DNA of 64,000 nt from DAOUJI01 sp034422875 (GTDB lineage: Bacteria > Chloroflexota > Dehalococcoidia > Lucifugimonadales > JAGWBF01), in the NCBI GenBank assembly GCA_034422875.1, contig DAOUJI010000107.1:1-64000 (forward strand). Reading direction: 5' to 3'. A program made the position numbers and the translations under genes. Below the pieces are notes generated by a model, which had not been told where the DNA came from, searched no databases, and worked only from the letters and a program-made list of their open reading frames with translations. This document shows positions 6,882 to 14,918 of the stretch, in pieces; the first letter of the stretch is position 1, and every line of letters begins with the position of its first letter.

Positions 6882-7268
6882 CTACGTCCCGGGTAAGGGT
6901 TTGACATGCTCCTCCAGCCAGGAACGCAGTTGTGAGAATCGGAACGAATTCGTCTCGAACAGGTGCATGAAGAAATCATATGCCGCGTTGCTGTCGCAGT
7001 CGATGAAATGGCCATTCAGTCCCAAGAAGGCTTCGGTTACGCCGAAAGCGACCCGCTTGTTTCCGTCCACAAAGGGATGGTTCATCGCCAGGCTCTCCAT
7101 GAGCGCGGCCGCTTCGTCGATGAGACCATCGTAGTAACCAAGCTGGGGACGCATGAGTGCGGACACCAGTGCACCTTCATCGCGAAGGCCCGGAGCGCCG
7201 CCGAATTCCCGTATCAGAGCGTCATGTATCGCAAGGGTTTCCTGAATTGTAGGGAAGTCACGAGTCAT
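6882..7268 (-). CDS. doc: Doc-type Fic-fold toxin (death-on-curing)
   Basis: A 128-residue Fic/Doc protein. HPFVDGNKRVAFG (residues about 64-76) is the Doc version of the Fic motif HxFxxGNxR; Doc kinases phosphorylate and inactivate EF-Tu. The N-terminal IQETLAIHDALIREFGG...GLRDEGALVSAL segment is standard for Doc, and length matches the family. Its start overlaps the antitoxin stop by 4 bases (ATGA), indicating translational coupling. The catalytic His is present, so the toxin is probably active. Confidence 0.92.
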   Translation of the reverse strand: MTRDFPTIQETLAIHDALIREFGGAPGLRDEGALVSALMRPQLGYYDGLIDEAAALMESLAMNHPFVDGNKRVAFGVTEAFLGLNGHFIDCDSNAAYDFFMHLFETNSFRFSQLRSWLEEHVKPLPGT

Positions 7269-7492
7269 TCGGCCAGCAATTCATAGAGCCGGCGATTCCG
7301 CTCAACGCTGGCCCGGTAGTGGGCCATCACCTCAGGCCGAACGTTTTCCTGAGCTTTGCTCGCAATATAGTCCCGCATAGCGTCTTCCAGTACGGCCTGG
7401 AATTGGCGCCCGTCCTTGCGGGCAATCTCGCGCATCCCCTGCAGCAGATCCGGGGATGCCTGGCTGGAAAATTTCTCTCTTCGTGCAACCAA
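7265..7492 (-). CDS. Antitoxin for the Doc toxin (ribbon-helix-helix-like)
   Basis: A 75-residue charged protein directly upstream of doc. The N-terminal half (KFSSQASPDLLQGMREIARKDGRQ...) looks like a ribbon-helix-helix DNA-binding region rather than a classic Phd fold. The C-terminal helix (AHYRASVERNRRLYELLAE) would wrap the toxin. It appears to start with TTG at 7492 behind AGAGGAG. The assignment as antitoxin rests mainly on gene order, size and the 4-base overlap. Confidence 0.78.
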   Translation of the reverse strand: MVARREKFSSQASPDLLQGMREIARKDGRQFQAVLEDAMRDYIASKAQENVRPEVMAHYRASVERNRRLYELLAE

Positions 7493-7643
7493 CAGCTTAC
7501 TCCTCTCTAGAGTCTTTCCATTATGGAACTAAGGAATTGGTAGGTCAAGAATTATCAAGATGAAGATGGGCACATGGTCTTCTTGGGAACTGGCCCAGCC
7601 AACGTAACGACAAACGGGTTCCTGCAAGCAGTAGGTTGGTCCG

Positions 7644-8906
7644 CTATACCACGCCTTCGCGACGGAGCGCGTCCAACTCCTCGCGGCTTAGGCCAAGCTC
7701 TCCGACCAGCACGTCCTCGGTGTCCTCTCCCAGCAAGGGGGGACGGCGGCGGACGGACCACTTGGCGTCGGAGAAGGAGTAAGGGGCGCCGGGGTACCTG
7801 TAGGTCCCACCGACCTCAGGATGCTCCACGTTCACCACAAACCCGCGGGCGTTGAAGTGGGCGTCCTCAATCATCTCCTCCGGCGAGTAGATGATGCCCC
7901 ATTGCAGCCCGATGGACTGGGCCTTCTGGAACAGCTCGTAACCTGTCATGGTCTGGGCCAACTGAGCCACAGCATTGGCGAAGAACTCCCGGTGCTCCCT
8001 GGCCTTGGGAGCGCCGGAGGTGACCTCTTCACGTGTGGGAGGGACAAGATAGGGTTCGATGTCTTCCACGATGCCCACTTCGTTAAGCCACGCCGCGAGT
8101 TGTATCCATTGCTCCTCTGATCGGGCCATGTTGCCCGTGTTCACGTAGGTGCCGTCTTTGCACACTACCTGGGCCTGAGGGGTGGGGGTCACTGAAGAAT
8201 GGCGTCCCGTCTGCCTTTGGACAGTGCCCTGGTTGACCAGCCAGTTGTAGGAGCCGCCTTCGGTCATCACGTTCATGGCGGCGTGCATGTTCACGTCGAT
8301 GAACTGCCCCTCACCAGTCTGCTGGCGTTGTAGGAGAGCCATTAGTATTGCCATAGCAGCCCAGTTGCCTGCGGTGTGGGCCCACTGGTTGCCTCCGCCC
8401 CGAACTGGCGGGATGGAGTGGTCGTCGTATCCAGTGCTCCAGACCGGTCCACCGAAGGCCAGGCCGGTCATGTCGGTCATGACGTATTCGTTGTAGGGAC
8501 CTTTCTGGCCGAAGGGGGTTATGGAAGCCATGACTAGCGTAGGGTTGGACTTGCTCAGTTCGGCATAGCCGACGCCCAGATTGTCCAGGGTCTCGGCGGG
8601 AAGGGCGTCCACCAGAATGTCGGCTGTCGCTACTAACGCCTTGAATATGTCCTTTCCCTTGTCAGAGTCTATGTCGAGGCTTACCGACTTCTTGTTGGTG
8701 TTGTAGTACCAGTAGAAGAGACTTTTGTCCTTGTCTGCTTCACCCTTAAGGAACGGCGGGTATGTGCGGGTGCGGTCTCCTTCCGGAGGCTCCACCTTGG
8801 TCACTTCGGCCCCCATGTCGCCCAACAGCTTGGTACACCAGGCGCCCAACTCGTGGCCGACTTCCACGACCTTCAGTCCGGTCATCGGTCCGAGTCCTGC
8901 AGCCAT
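7644..8906 (-). CDS. CaiB/BaiF-family CoA-transferase, subunit with catalytic Asp
   Basis: A 420-residue class III CoA-transferase. The N-terminus (TGLKVVEVGHELGAWCTKLLGDMGAEVTKVEPPEGD) is the typical Rossmann-like start, and NTNKKSVSLDID is also conserved. The segment GPYNEYVMTDMTGLAFGG aligns with the family's D-x-x-x-Q-A-x-x-G motif and keeps the Asp that forms the aspartyl-CoA anhydride. The gene starts one base inside the stop of the companion subunit at 8906 (TAATG), so the two are translationally coupled and likely form a heteromer. The acid substrate is unknown. Confidence 0.88.
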   Translation of the reverse strand: MAAGLGPMTGLKVVEVGHELGAWCTKLLGDMGAEVTKVEPPEGDRTRTYPPFLKGEADKDKSLFYWYYNTNKKSVSLDIDSDKGKDIFKALVATADILVDALPAETLDNLGVGYAELSKSNPTLVMASITPFGQKGPYNEYVMTDMTGLAFGGPVWSTGYDDHSIPPVRGGGNQWAHTAGNWAAMAILMALLQRQQTGEGQFIDVNMHAAMNVMTEGGSYNWLVNQGTVQRQTGRHSSVTPTPQAQVVCKDGTYVNTGNMARSEEQWIQLAAWLNEVGIVEDIEPYLVPPTREEVTSGAPKAREHREFFANAVAQLAQTMTGYELFQKAQSIGLQWGIIYSPEEMIEDAHFNARGFVVNVEHPEVGGTYRYPGAPYSFSDAKWSVRRRPPLLGEDTEDVLVGELGLSREELDALRREGVV

Positions 8907-10150
8907 TAGATGGCTCCCAAGTCTTCCAGGGACTTCACGCCATCGAGTCCGGCGCCCAATATCTCTCCCACTACCAAGTCGTTGTGCTGGCCCAGGACAG
9001 GGGCGCCGTGCTCGAACCGCGTCGGAGCCTTGGACATCTTGACCGGAACTCCGTCAACCCTGACGTTGCCCATTTGGGGATGGGTCACTGTGGGCCACAG
9101 TCCCCACGCGGCGGTGTTGGAGTCCTGGTCGATGCGCTCCTCAGGCCATTGCACTGCGGCCGCGGGAACGCTTACCGCTTGGAGAATGTCCATCGCTTCT
9201 CTCGGGGTCTTGGAGACTGTCCAGCTCTCCACCATCTCGTCCAACTCGTCCTGGCGTTCCATCCTGGACTCCAGCGTAGTGAACCTCGGATCGGCCAGCC
9301 ATTCGGGATGTCCCACTGCCTTGCACATAGCGGCCCAATCGGAGTCAGACCTCACTGATATAGCGACCCAGCGGTCGTCTCCAGCGCACTTGTATATGCC
9401 GTGAGGGGCCATTGGAGGGAACTCATTCCGGTTGCTGTTGGGTTGTCCGGGCCTGCGCATGGGGCGGCCGTTAATCGTGTAGTCCAACAGACCCGGTCCG
9501 TTCATGGCCGCCGCCGCGTCGGTGCATGACATGTCCACTCGCTGCCCCTCGCCTGTGGCGTTCCGGTGGTAGAGGGCCATCAGTATGGCGATACACATGG
9601 CATAGGCGCCGCCGTGGTCCATATAGGAGTAGCCCCAGCCAGCGGGGGGCATGTCCGGCAGGGCCGATTGGAATGTCAGACCAGACAACGCCTGCACCAC
9701 CGGCCCGAAGGTCTTGTAGGTGCGGTAGGGACCCTCATGGCCGCAGCCGCTGTTGGAGACGTATATGATATCGGGCTTTATTGCCCGCATCTCGTCGTAG
9801 GTGAGGCCCCAGCGCTCCATGACACCTGCGCTGAAGTTCTCCGCTACGACATCGCTTACCGAGATGAGTTGGCGGGCAAGCTCCCGGCCCTCGGGCAGTC
9901 GCATGTTGATGGTGACGCCCAGCTTCTCCACGTTGTGGTTGTTGAAAGCTCCGCCCAGCTCGATGCCTCTCCGTTCGTCAGGGTAGGGCGGGCCGCCTCT
10001 GAGCACATCCCACGTCCCTTGGCCAACCCGGTCCTCTATGCGTATGACCTGGGCGCCGAATATAGCCATGATGCGAGTCGCTCCGGCGCCCGCCAACTGA
10101 CCGGTAAAGTCGCAAACTCGTATGTGTGACAGGGCTGAGGGTTGGGACAT
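8906..10150 (-). CDS. CaiB/BaiF-family CoA-transferase, subunit lacking the catalytic Asp
   Basis: A 414-residue class III CoA-transferase homologue. I place the start at ATG 10150 (MSQPSALSHIRVCDFTGQLAG), which has AGGAG 7 bases upstream; an in-frame upstream ATG gives a non-homologous extension. The family body is intact (GCGHEGPYRTYKTFGPVVQALSG), but the position of the catalytic Asp in the GPY...D...Q-A-x-x-G motif reads Gly. That resembles two-subunit enzymes such as the benzylsuccinate CoA-transferase pair, where only one subunit is catalytic. It leads the two-gene operon. Confidence 0.86.
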   Translation of the reverse strand: MSQPSALSHIRVCDFTGQLAGAGATRIMAIFGAQVIRIEDRVGQGTWDVLRGGPPYPDERRGIELGGAFNNHNVEKLGVTINMRLPEGRELARQLISVSDVVAENFSAGVMERWGLTYDEMRAIKPDIIYVSNSGCGHEGPYRTYKTFGPVVQALSGLTFQSALPDMPPAGWGYSYMDHGGAYAMCIAILMALYHRNATGEGQRVDMSCTDAAAAMNGPGLLDYTINGRPMRRPGQPNSNRNEFPPMAPHGIYKCAGDDRWVAISVRSDSDWAAMCKAVGHPEWLADPRFTTLESRMERQDELDEMVESWTVSKTPREAMDILQAVSVPAAAVQWPEERIDQDSNTAAWGLWPTVTHPQMGNVRVDGVPVKMSKAPTRFEHGAPVLGQHNDLVVGEILGAGLDGVKSLEDLGAI

Positions 10151-10192
10151 AAGCGGCTCCTGAAGTGAGGCAGCCACTAGGCTACTATCAGC

Positions 10193-10217
10193 CCATATAG
10201 GTGTCAAGCCGATGGGG
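10193..10217. repeat. Direct repeat, left copy, bracketing the GIY-YIG gene
   Basis: CCATA-TAG-GTGTCAAGCCGA-T-GGGG. The right copy at 11263-11284 shares an exact 12-mer (GTGTCAAGCCGA) and, with small gaps, the flanking CCATA and GGGG. The two copies bracket the GIY-YIG gene. Confidence 0.5.
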
Positions 10218-10275
10218 ACTTTATGCTTTCCAAGCCATGGATAAGGCCAGCTTGGTGCAGTCCGCAAGCCTGGAC

Positions 10276-10281
10276 TATAAT
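10276..10281 (+). promoter_or_regulatory. Candidate -10 box for the GIY-YIG gene
   Basis: A perfect TATAAT with TTGGTG 18 bases upstream. A second candidate, TTGACA at about 10298 with TGATAA 18 bases later, lies closer to the gene; which one is used cannot be decided from sequence. Confidence 0.4.
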
Positions 10282-10398
10282 GCTCATACAGACCTGAATT
10301 GACAGGACGCAGTTTTAACCTGTGATAACTCCCTGCTACGTGGTGACAGCTGGGACAACAGGGATTGTTGTGAGGCTACGACAAAGGAATGAGCGAAA

Positions 10399-11259
10399 AT
10401 GACTGAAGCGAAAGGATTCTCAGTGAGGATCTTCTTACCGAATGGAGAACCGGAGGGTCTGCGCATCGTCGAGAAATCGAATTGGACAGGACAGGGCCTC
10501 ATCTTTCCAAGATCCCTCTATTCTGAAGCGCGAGATAGAGAGGAACTGACACGCACCGGCGTATACGTCCTCTGGGGACAGGATGAGTCGGATCAATTTC
10601 CAACTGCCTACGTAGGTGAAGGGGATGGATTGAAATACAGGTTCGACCAGCATCAGACAAATAAAGATTTCTGGACCCACGCCATAGCTTTCACCAGTAA
10701 AGACAAGAATCTGAATAAGGCCCATGTCCAATATCTGGAAGCTCGTTTAGTTGAGCGAGCGACCGAGGCCAACCTTTGTAATCTGGACAACAAAAATGTG
10801 CCGCAGCGTCCCTCATTGTCGGAGGCAGATATCGCAGACGCTGAGTTATATGTCAACGACATGCTGTTATGCCTACCGGTTGTGGGCGTGAGTTTCTTTG
10901 AGTCATCTCATTCTCGTGACAATGGCAGCATGGACCTGATCGTGGTGGGGAAAAATGTAACCGCACAAGGCTATGAAGTTGCGGGAGGGTTTGTGGTGAG
11001 GTCTAGGTCACAAGCAGTCAGGGAAGAAGTGCCCTCGATCCACAGCTACATATCCGACCTGCGAACCGAGCTCAAGTCAAAAGGTGTCCTTCAAGACAAG
11101 GGCGACATACATCAGTTCACCCAGGACTACATATTCAAGTCACCGTCCACCGCATCTAGTGTCATTCTCGGAAGGTCGAGCAATGGACGTACAGAGTGGA
11201 AAGACACCAAGGGACGTACCTTGAAGGAGATCCAGGAAGCGACCGTAGGCCAAACCTGA
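10399..11259 (+). CDS. GIY-YIG nuclease-family protein with DUF4357-like C-terminus
   Basis: A 286-residue protein. The GIY-YIG core is seen as TGVYVLWGQ (residues about 53-61) and AYVGEGDGLKYRFDQH (about 73-88), followed by a conserved Glu-bearing helix VQYLEARLVERA. The C-terminal 60 residues (FKSPSTASSVILGRSSNGR, then EWKDTKGRTLKEI) match the DUF4357 type found in restriction-linked proteins. It probably acts on DNA, perhaps in defence; the exact role is unknown. Its base composition is more AT-rich than its neighbours, and it is bracketed by a short direct repeat, both signs of transfer. Confidence 0.82.
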   Translation: MTEAKGFSVRIFLPNGEPEGLRIVEKSNWTGQGLIFPRSLYSEARDREELTRTGVYVLWGQDESDQFPTAYVGEGDGLKYRFDQHQTNKDFWTHAIAFTSKDKNLNKAHVQYLEARLVERATEANLCNLDNKNVPQRPSLSEADIADAELYVNDMLLCLPVVGVSFFESSHSRDNGSMDLIVVGKNVTAQGYEVAGGFVVRSRSQAVREEVPSIHSYISDLRTELKSKGVLQDKGDIHQFTQDYIFKSPSTASSVILGRSSNGRTEWKDTKGRTLKEIQEATVGQT

Positions 11260-11262
11260 TCT

Positions 11263-11284
11263 CCATAAGTGTCAAGCCGAGGGG
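11263..11284. repeat. Direct repeat, right copy, bracketing the GIY-YIG gene
   Basis: CCATA-A-GTGTCAAGCCGA-GGGG, matching 10193-10217. It coincides with the upstream part of the selD promoter region, so the left copy may be a duplicated piece of selD's 5' flank. Confidence 0.5.
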
Positions 11285-11291
11285 CAGAGGG

Positions 11292-11297
11292 TATAAT
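11292..11297 (+). promoter_or_regulatory. selD -10 promoter box
   Basis: TATAAT 38 bases before the selD ATG. A weak -35 (GTGTCA, 11269-11274) sits 17 bases upstream. CCTATAGGAG before the ATG supplies the ribosome-binding site. Confidence 0.45.
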
Positions 11298-11334
11298 AAC
11301 GGTCTAGACCCCTAGGCAGCCCTATAGGAGAGTT

Positions 11335-12381
11335 ATGACCGAGTTGAAGCTCACGTCCCTGGCCCACTGCGCAGGTTGAGCCGCCAAGTTCAGCCCATCA
11401 GACCTGGTCCAGGTTCTGGAACAACTGCCCGTAATGTCCGACCCCAACCTGCTGGTGGGGACGGAGACCGGAGACGACGCCGGAGTCTACCGCATCGGGG
11501 ACGACAAGGCCCTGGCGCTCACGGTGGACTTCTTCCCGCCAATAGTGGACGACCCCTTCAGCTACGGGGCCATCGCCGTCGCCAACTCCCTCAGCGACGT
11601 CTACGCCATGGGCGGGAAGCCGATATTGGGCCTGAACATTGTCGGCTTTCCTGTCGACCAGCCCAAGGAAATCCTGGGGGACATCCTCAAGGGCGGGTAC
11701 ACCAAGGCCCAGGAAGCAGGCTGCCTCATAGTGGGCGGCCATACGGTGGACGACGCGGAACCCAAGTACGGCCTGGCCGTCGTGGGAATGGTCGAGCCGG
11801 GCAGCCAGATAACCAACGCCGGAGCCAAACCCGGGGACGCCCTCGTGTTGACCAAGCCCATCGGCACCGGAGTGATCACCACTGCCGGAAAGCAGGGAGT
11901 TGCCAGCGAGCAGACCGTATCCAGGGCCGTAGCCGTGATGAGCGCGCTGAACCGGGCCGCGTCGGAGACGATGATGAAGGTGGGCGTGAACGCCTGCACC
12001 GACGTCACCGGATTCGGACTGATCGGCCACCTCAACTCCATGATGAAAGGCAGCGACGCCTCGGCTGTCATAGAGTTGTCGGCAGTGCCGGTCATCCCCG
12101 GGGTTTGGGAACTGCTGGAACAGGGGATAGCGCCTGGCGGCACTCACCGCAACCTGAACAGCATGGAAGGTAAAGTGCATTGGGACGACTCCCTTACCGA
12201 CAATGACAAGCTTCTTCTTTGCGACGCTCAAACGTCCGGAGGGCTGCTCATTTCCCTACCCGCCGCCAAGTCTGACCAACTGTTGCGAGAACTAAACGCC
12301 GTTGGAGTGGCGGACGCTGCAGTGATTGGGCGCGTGTTAGCCAAAGGCTCCGGGCCAGAAACTATTCACGTAGCGCCCTAG
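11335..12381 (+). CDS. selD: Selenide, water dikinase, itself a selenoprotein (in-frame UGA)
   Basis: SelD makes selenophosphate from selenide and ATP for Sec-tRNA and selenouridine synthesis. The gene starts at ATG 11335 (MTELKLTSLAHCAG), reads through TGA at 11377-11379 as selenocysteine at residue 15, and continues AAKFSPSDLVQVLEQLP in the same frame to 12381, giving 348 residues. The motif HCAG-U-AAK matches the family's catalytic (C/U)-x-x-K site, where Sec or Cys occurs. GTETGDDAGVYR, the PFSYGAIAVANSLSDVYAMGG core and the NACTDVTGFGLIGH segment are classic SelD. A hairpin suitable as a bacterial SECIS follows the UGA. An automatic caller would start the gene at ATG 11434 and lose the active site. 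Confidence 0.93.
11399..11418 (+). promoter_or_regulatory. Putative bacterial SECIS hairpin of selD
   Basis: Twenty bases downstream of the UGA, CAGACCTG pairs with CAGG-T-TCTG with one bulged T, closing a GTC loop. Distance and a GU at the loop fit the bacterial SECIS that recruits SelB, though no structure prediction was run. Confidence 0.5.
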
Positions 12382-12425
12382 GCCCATTATCGGTTTCAAA
12401 GCCCGCTCGTTTGTTCAGAAAGCGT

Positions 12426-12845
12426 TTACGTAGGTAGCAATATCGACTTAAGACTGCCGGTACGCGCCACCGAATAGATGAAGGGACGCTCCGTATCCCG
12501 GGCTGCATCCAAGATTCGGTCATACGCTCTAGCAAAGCAACGCATGATTTCCCACTTGGGGGCCTCCGCACCCCAAAGATAAAAGCACCCTACCCCGTAT
12601 TGCCTCAAAGCATATAGTTCTTGCTCTTTTTTATGGATAGACGAGTCCTGGGTGATGACAAACCATCCTAGATTCCCGACGATACTGAGCCAAAGGTCAT
12701 CGCCGCCTTCTTGATGTCTGTCGCTTAGAGGGAAATGGTCGAGATATGTCTCGATGCCAATGGTTGCGCCGTCAACCCGTGGAGTGAGTAGTTTAAGAGC
12801 TTCAGGGATAGTCTTAGGTAGGTTCTTGTCCCAAAAGAATATCAT
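12426..12845 (-). CDS. PIN-like toxin (VapC45-type)
   Basis: A 139-residue protein with a PIN-like layout. FFWDKNLPKTIPEALKLL at the N-terminus supplies the first Asp, GGDDLWLSIVGNLGWFVITQD the central acidic residues, and the sequence continues to a mixed C-terminus. This form is seen in VapC45-like toxins that are paired with a DUF433 antitoxin. RNA cleavage is expected of the family. Its start overlaps the upstream antitoxin stop by 4 bases (ATGA). It converges on selD. Confidence 0.75.
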   Translation of the reverse strand: MIFFWDKNLPKTIPEALKLLTPRVDGATIGIETYLDHFPLSDRHQEGGDDLWLSIVGNLGWFVITQDSSIHKKEQELYALRQYGVGCFYLWGAEAPKWEIMRCFARAYDRILDAARDTERPFIYSVARTGSLKSILLPT

Positions 12846-13576
12846 GCGGAATTTTCTATTTTGACTCCCTCGAATCTTAGCCCTTCAACCACTAGTTCCC
12901 TTGGGAGATCGAAATCACTCACGATCTCGTCAACTTCTTCACCGGCAAGATACCGCCCTTTCAGCGTCCATGTTGGAAGTCCTTGCACTGTGGGCGCACC
13001 GAAAGCCACCCTTGGGTCCAAGACCACTGGCGAGTTGCGGCCCGCAGGATGCCACCGTAGGGCTAGCTCATTCTCGTAGTCGAACTCCGCGAACTTCTCC
13101 CCTAGTAAATCGGTCCATGCCAACTGTCCACTAGAATCCGCTACTATCACCTTATTGAACTCTTGGGAAGGGTTGAACTGCTGATAGTCCATGAGAACAT
13201 GGAACCCCTCGGTTTTGAACTCCAACTGTACGAAGGGATATTCCGCACGGAATGTTTGTGCTACATATTCCTTGGCGGAGCGGATCCTGGGCATGGGCAC
13301 TCCGATACTCCTGAAAAAAGCCACGAACGCGACTTCAACAAGCTGCATATAAGACAGAGGAGTTCTATGCTTCCGGAATTCCACAACAGGGCTGGTCCCT
13401 CGGCACCAGGAAGCTACTGTGTTTGGGTGGGCTCCTGAGTACCTTGCTGCATCGGATACCTGATAGGCTGGAAGGAACAGCCGTCGGAACCAGGGTTCAC
13501 TCTTTCTTTCATAGGTTTCTAACGCCATTTTACCTAGCTCTTCTTCATTGGTTCGAATTGTGTCCTGATCCGTCAC
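12842..13576 (-). CDS. DUF433 antitoxin with N-terminal helix-turn-helix-like domain
   Basis: A 244-residue protein. The C-terminal third holds the DUF433 pattern: FGAPTVQGLPTWTLKGRY, then GEEVDEIVSDFDLPRELVVEGLRFE. The N-terminal LPAYQVSDAARYSGAHPNTVASW region looks like a MerR-like helix-turn-helix. Together this is the usual architecture of antitoxins paired with PIN-like toxins. It begins with GTG overlapping the translin-like stop by 4 bases, so the toxin-antitoxin pair is embedded at the distal end of a housekeeping operon. Confidence 0.76.
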   Translation of the reverse strand: MTDQDTIRTNEEELGKMALETYERKSEPWFRRLFLPAYQVSDAARYSGAHPNTVASWCRGTSPVVEFRKHRTPLSYMQLVEVAFVAFFRSIGVPMPRIRSAKEYVAQTFRAEYPFVQLEFKTEGFHVLMDYQQFNPSQEFNKVIVADSSGQLAWTDLLGEKFAEFDYENELALRWHPAGRNSPVVLDPRVAFGAPTVQGLPTWTLKGRYLAGEEVDEIVSDFDLPRELVVEGLRFEGVKIENSA

Positions 13577-14229
13577 GGGCCGTCGGAGGCGGTGTTTTCC
13601 AGGGCGGCGAGCTTCTGCTCCAGGTCTCTCTGCCTGAGGGCCATGGTGAGGTCGCCCCTGGTGCGCTCCAGGATCGCACGCATTGCGTCGGTGGTTCGGC
13701 GAAGTCCTCCGGTCACCCCTTCGGGGAAGTCCACCGTCACCAACAGGTTGTATATCTCGTCCATGGTCTGCAGCAACTCTTCACACCGTGACGTGTCGTT
13801 CTTCCGCAGCGAGTCCAGGATGAACCGCCTCAACTCGCCAATCACCTCGCCCATGCCGTTCAGATATGGCGCCATTTCCACTCCCAGTGATTCAGGAGCG
13901 GGCACCGGACGGCCGGCTATGAGCGCCACGGTTATGTTGGCTTCGGTGAACTCCTTGCGAGCGTCGGCCAAAAACCCGGCGTAGTATATCTCCGGCCATT
14001 CGTCCAAGATGCTTTTGGACTCCGTGTGCCGCTGTTCGGCCTGTGCCAGCAGGTCCAGGGCTTGATCGAAGTCCAACCGGTGCGTCGCCCGGATGGAGTT
14101 GGCAGAGAGACGTATGACCTCACGGGATATTCTCAGGCCATTCTCTCTAGCCTGATGCTTGGCGGTGAACTCCTCCAGGGCGGCGTCCCTGACAGGACCC
14201 AGACGGTCGTCGTATGAGGAATCGCTCAT
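13573..14229 (-). CDS. Translin family protein
   Basis: A 218-residue all-helical protein resembling translin/TRAX, which bind single-stranded nucleic acid in eukaryotes and have archaeal and some bacterial homologues. The recognisable stretches are REVIRLSANSIRATHRLDF, the GEVIGELRRFILDSLRKND region, and MDEIYNLLVTVDFPEGVTGGLRR followed by ERTRGDLTMALRQRDLEQKL, in the family's order and length. TRAX-like catalytic acids were not verified. It overlaps thiE by 4 bases and is probably co-expressed; RNA metabolism is the likely setting given the nearby prfB and recJ. Confidence 0.78.
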   Translation of the reverse strand: MSDSSYDDRLGPVRDAALEEFTAKHQARENGLRISREVIRLSANSIRATHRLDFDQALDLLAQAEQRHTESKSILDEWPEIYYAGFLADARKEFTEANITVALIAGRPVPAPESLGVEMAPYLNGMGEVIGELRRFILDSLRKNDTSRCEELLQTMDEIYNLLVTVDFPEGVTGGLRRTTDAMRAILERTRGDLTMALRQRDLEQKLAALENTASDGP

Positions 14230-14918
14230 GCCTTGCCCCCCGCCTCTCGGATAAGCTCCACCAACCGCCGGGCCGCGTCCTCAGGGTTCGGGGAGAGGCC
14301 CACAGCACTGGCTACGCAAATCGCGTCGGCTCCAGCCTCCACCACCGGGCCGATGTTGTCCCCGTTGATTCCACCTATGGCTACCACGGGCGTTTGCACC
14401 GCCGTCTTGAGCGTGGAGAAGACGGCGGTCCCTGTGGGAGCCCGTCTTCTTATGCTGGCTTTCGTCTCAGTGGGGTAGACGTTGCCCAGGGCCACGTGGT
14501 CTGCGCCCATCCGCTCCGACTCCACCGACTCCTCCACGGTGTGGTTCGAACGGCCTACTATCTGGTGCGGCTTCAGCACAGAGCGTACGTCAGCGACTGC
14601 CATGTCTCCCTGACCCACGTGCACCCCATCGGCCTCCGAAACCACAGCCACGTCGGGATGGTCGTTGATTATGAGGAGGGCGTCATGCCTGACGCACAAC
14701 TCCTTGAGTTGGCGGGCCAGGGACACTATGGCGCCCTTGTCTCGCACCTTGTCCCGGAGCTGTATGATGCGGGTCCCGCCTTTCAGAGCGGCTTCTGCAA
14801 CCTCCGCTGCGTCGCGGCCTTCGGTCACCTCCGGGTCGATGATCACGTATAGGCCGTACAGCCGGGCGTTGAGCTCCCCCCGCATCGCCTGTCCTTCGTC
14901 ATTCCCGGTTAGGGTCAC
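14226..14918 (-). CDS. thiE: Thiamine-phosphate synthase
   Basis: A 230-residue TIM-barrel enzyme that joins HMP-PP and THZ-P to form thiamine phosphate. GLYVIIDPEV at the start, GGTRIIQLRDK (pyrophosphate and Mg contacts), INDHPDVAVVSEADGVHVGQGD, VGRSNHT, and the VVAIGGINGDNI phosphate loop near residue 180 all match. I take GTG 14918, which has AAGGAG 8 bases ahead and overlaps the FmdB stop by 4 bases; ATG 14885 is possible. No TPP riboswitch was seen; the gene is inside an operon. Confidence 0.92.
   Translation of the reverse strand: MTLTGNDEGQAMRGELNARLYGLYVIIDPEVTEGRDAAEVAEAALKGGTRIIQLRDKVRDKGAIVSLARQLKELCVRHDALLIINDHPDVAVVSEADGVHVGQGDMAVADVRSVLKPHQIVGRSNHTVEESVESERMGADHVALGNVYPTETKASIRRRAPTGTAVFSTLKTAVQTPVVAIGGINGDNIGPVVEAGADAICVASAVGLSPNPEDAARRLVELIREAGGKA

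Noticed and set aside
8907..10267. CoA-transferase starting at 10267
   Set aside because: The 39 extra residues are unlike the family; ATG 10150 has a good ribosome-binding site and a standard N-terminus.
11434..12381. selD starting at ATG 11434
   Set aside because: This start omits the catalytic (Cys/Sec)-x-x-Lys segment; the upstream frame with UGA at 11377 matches the family and has a ribosome-binding site.
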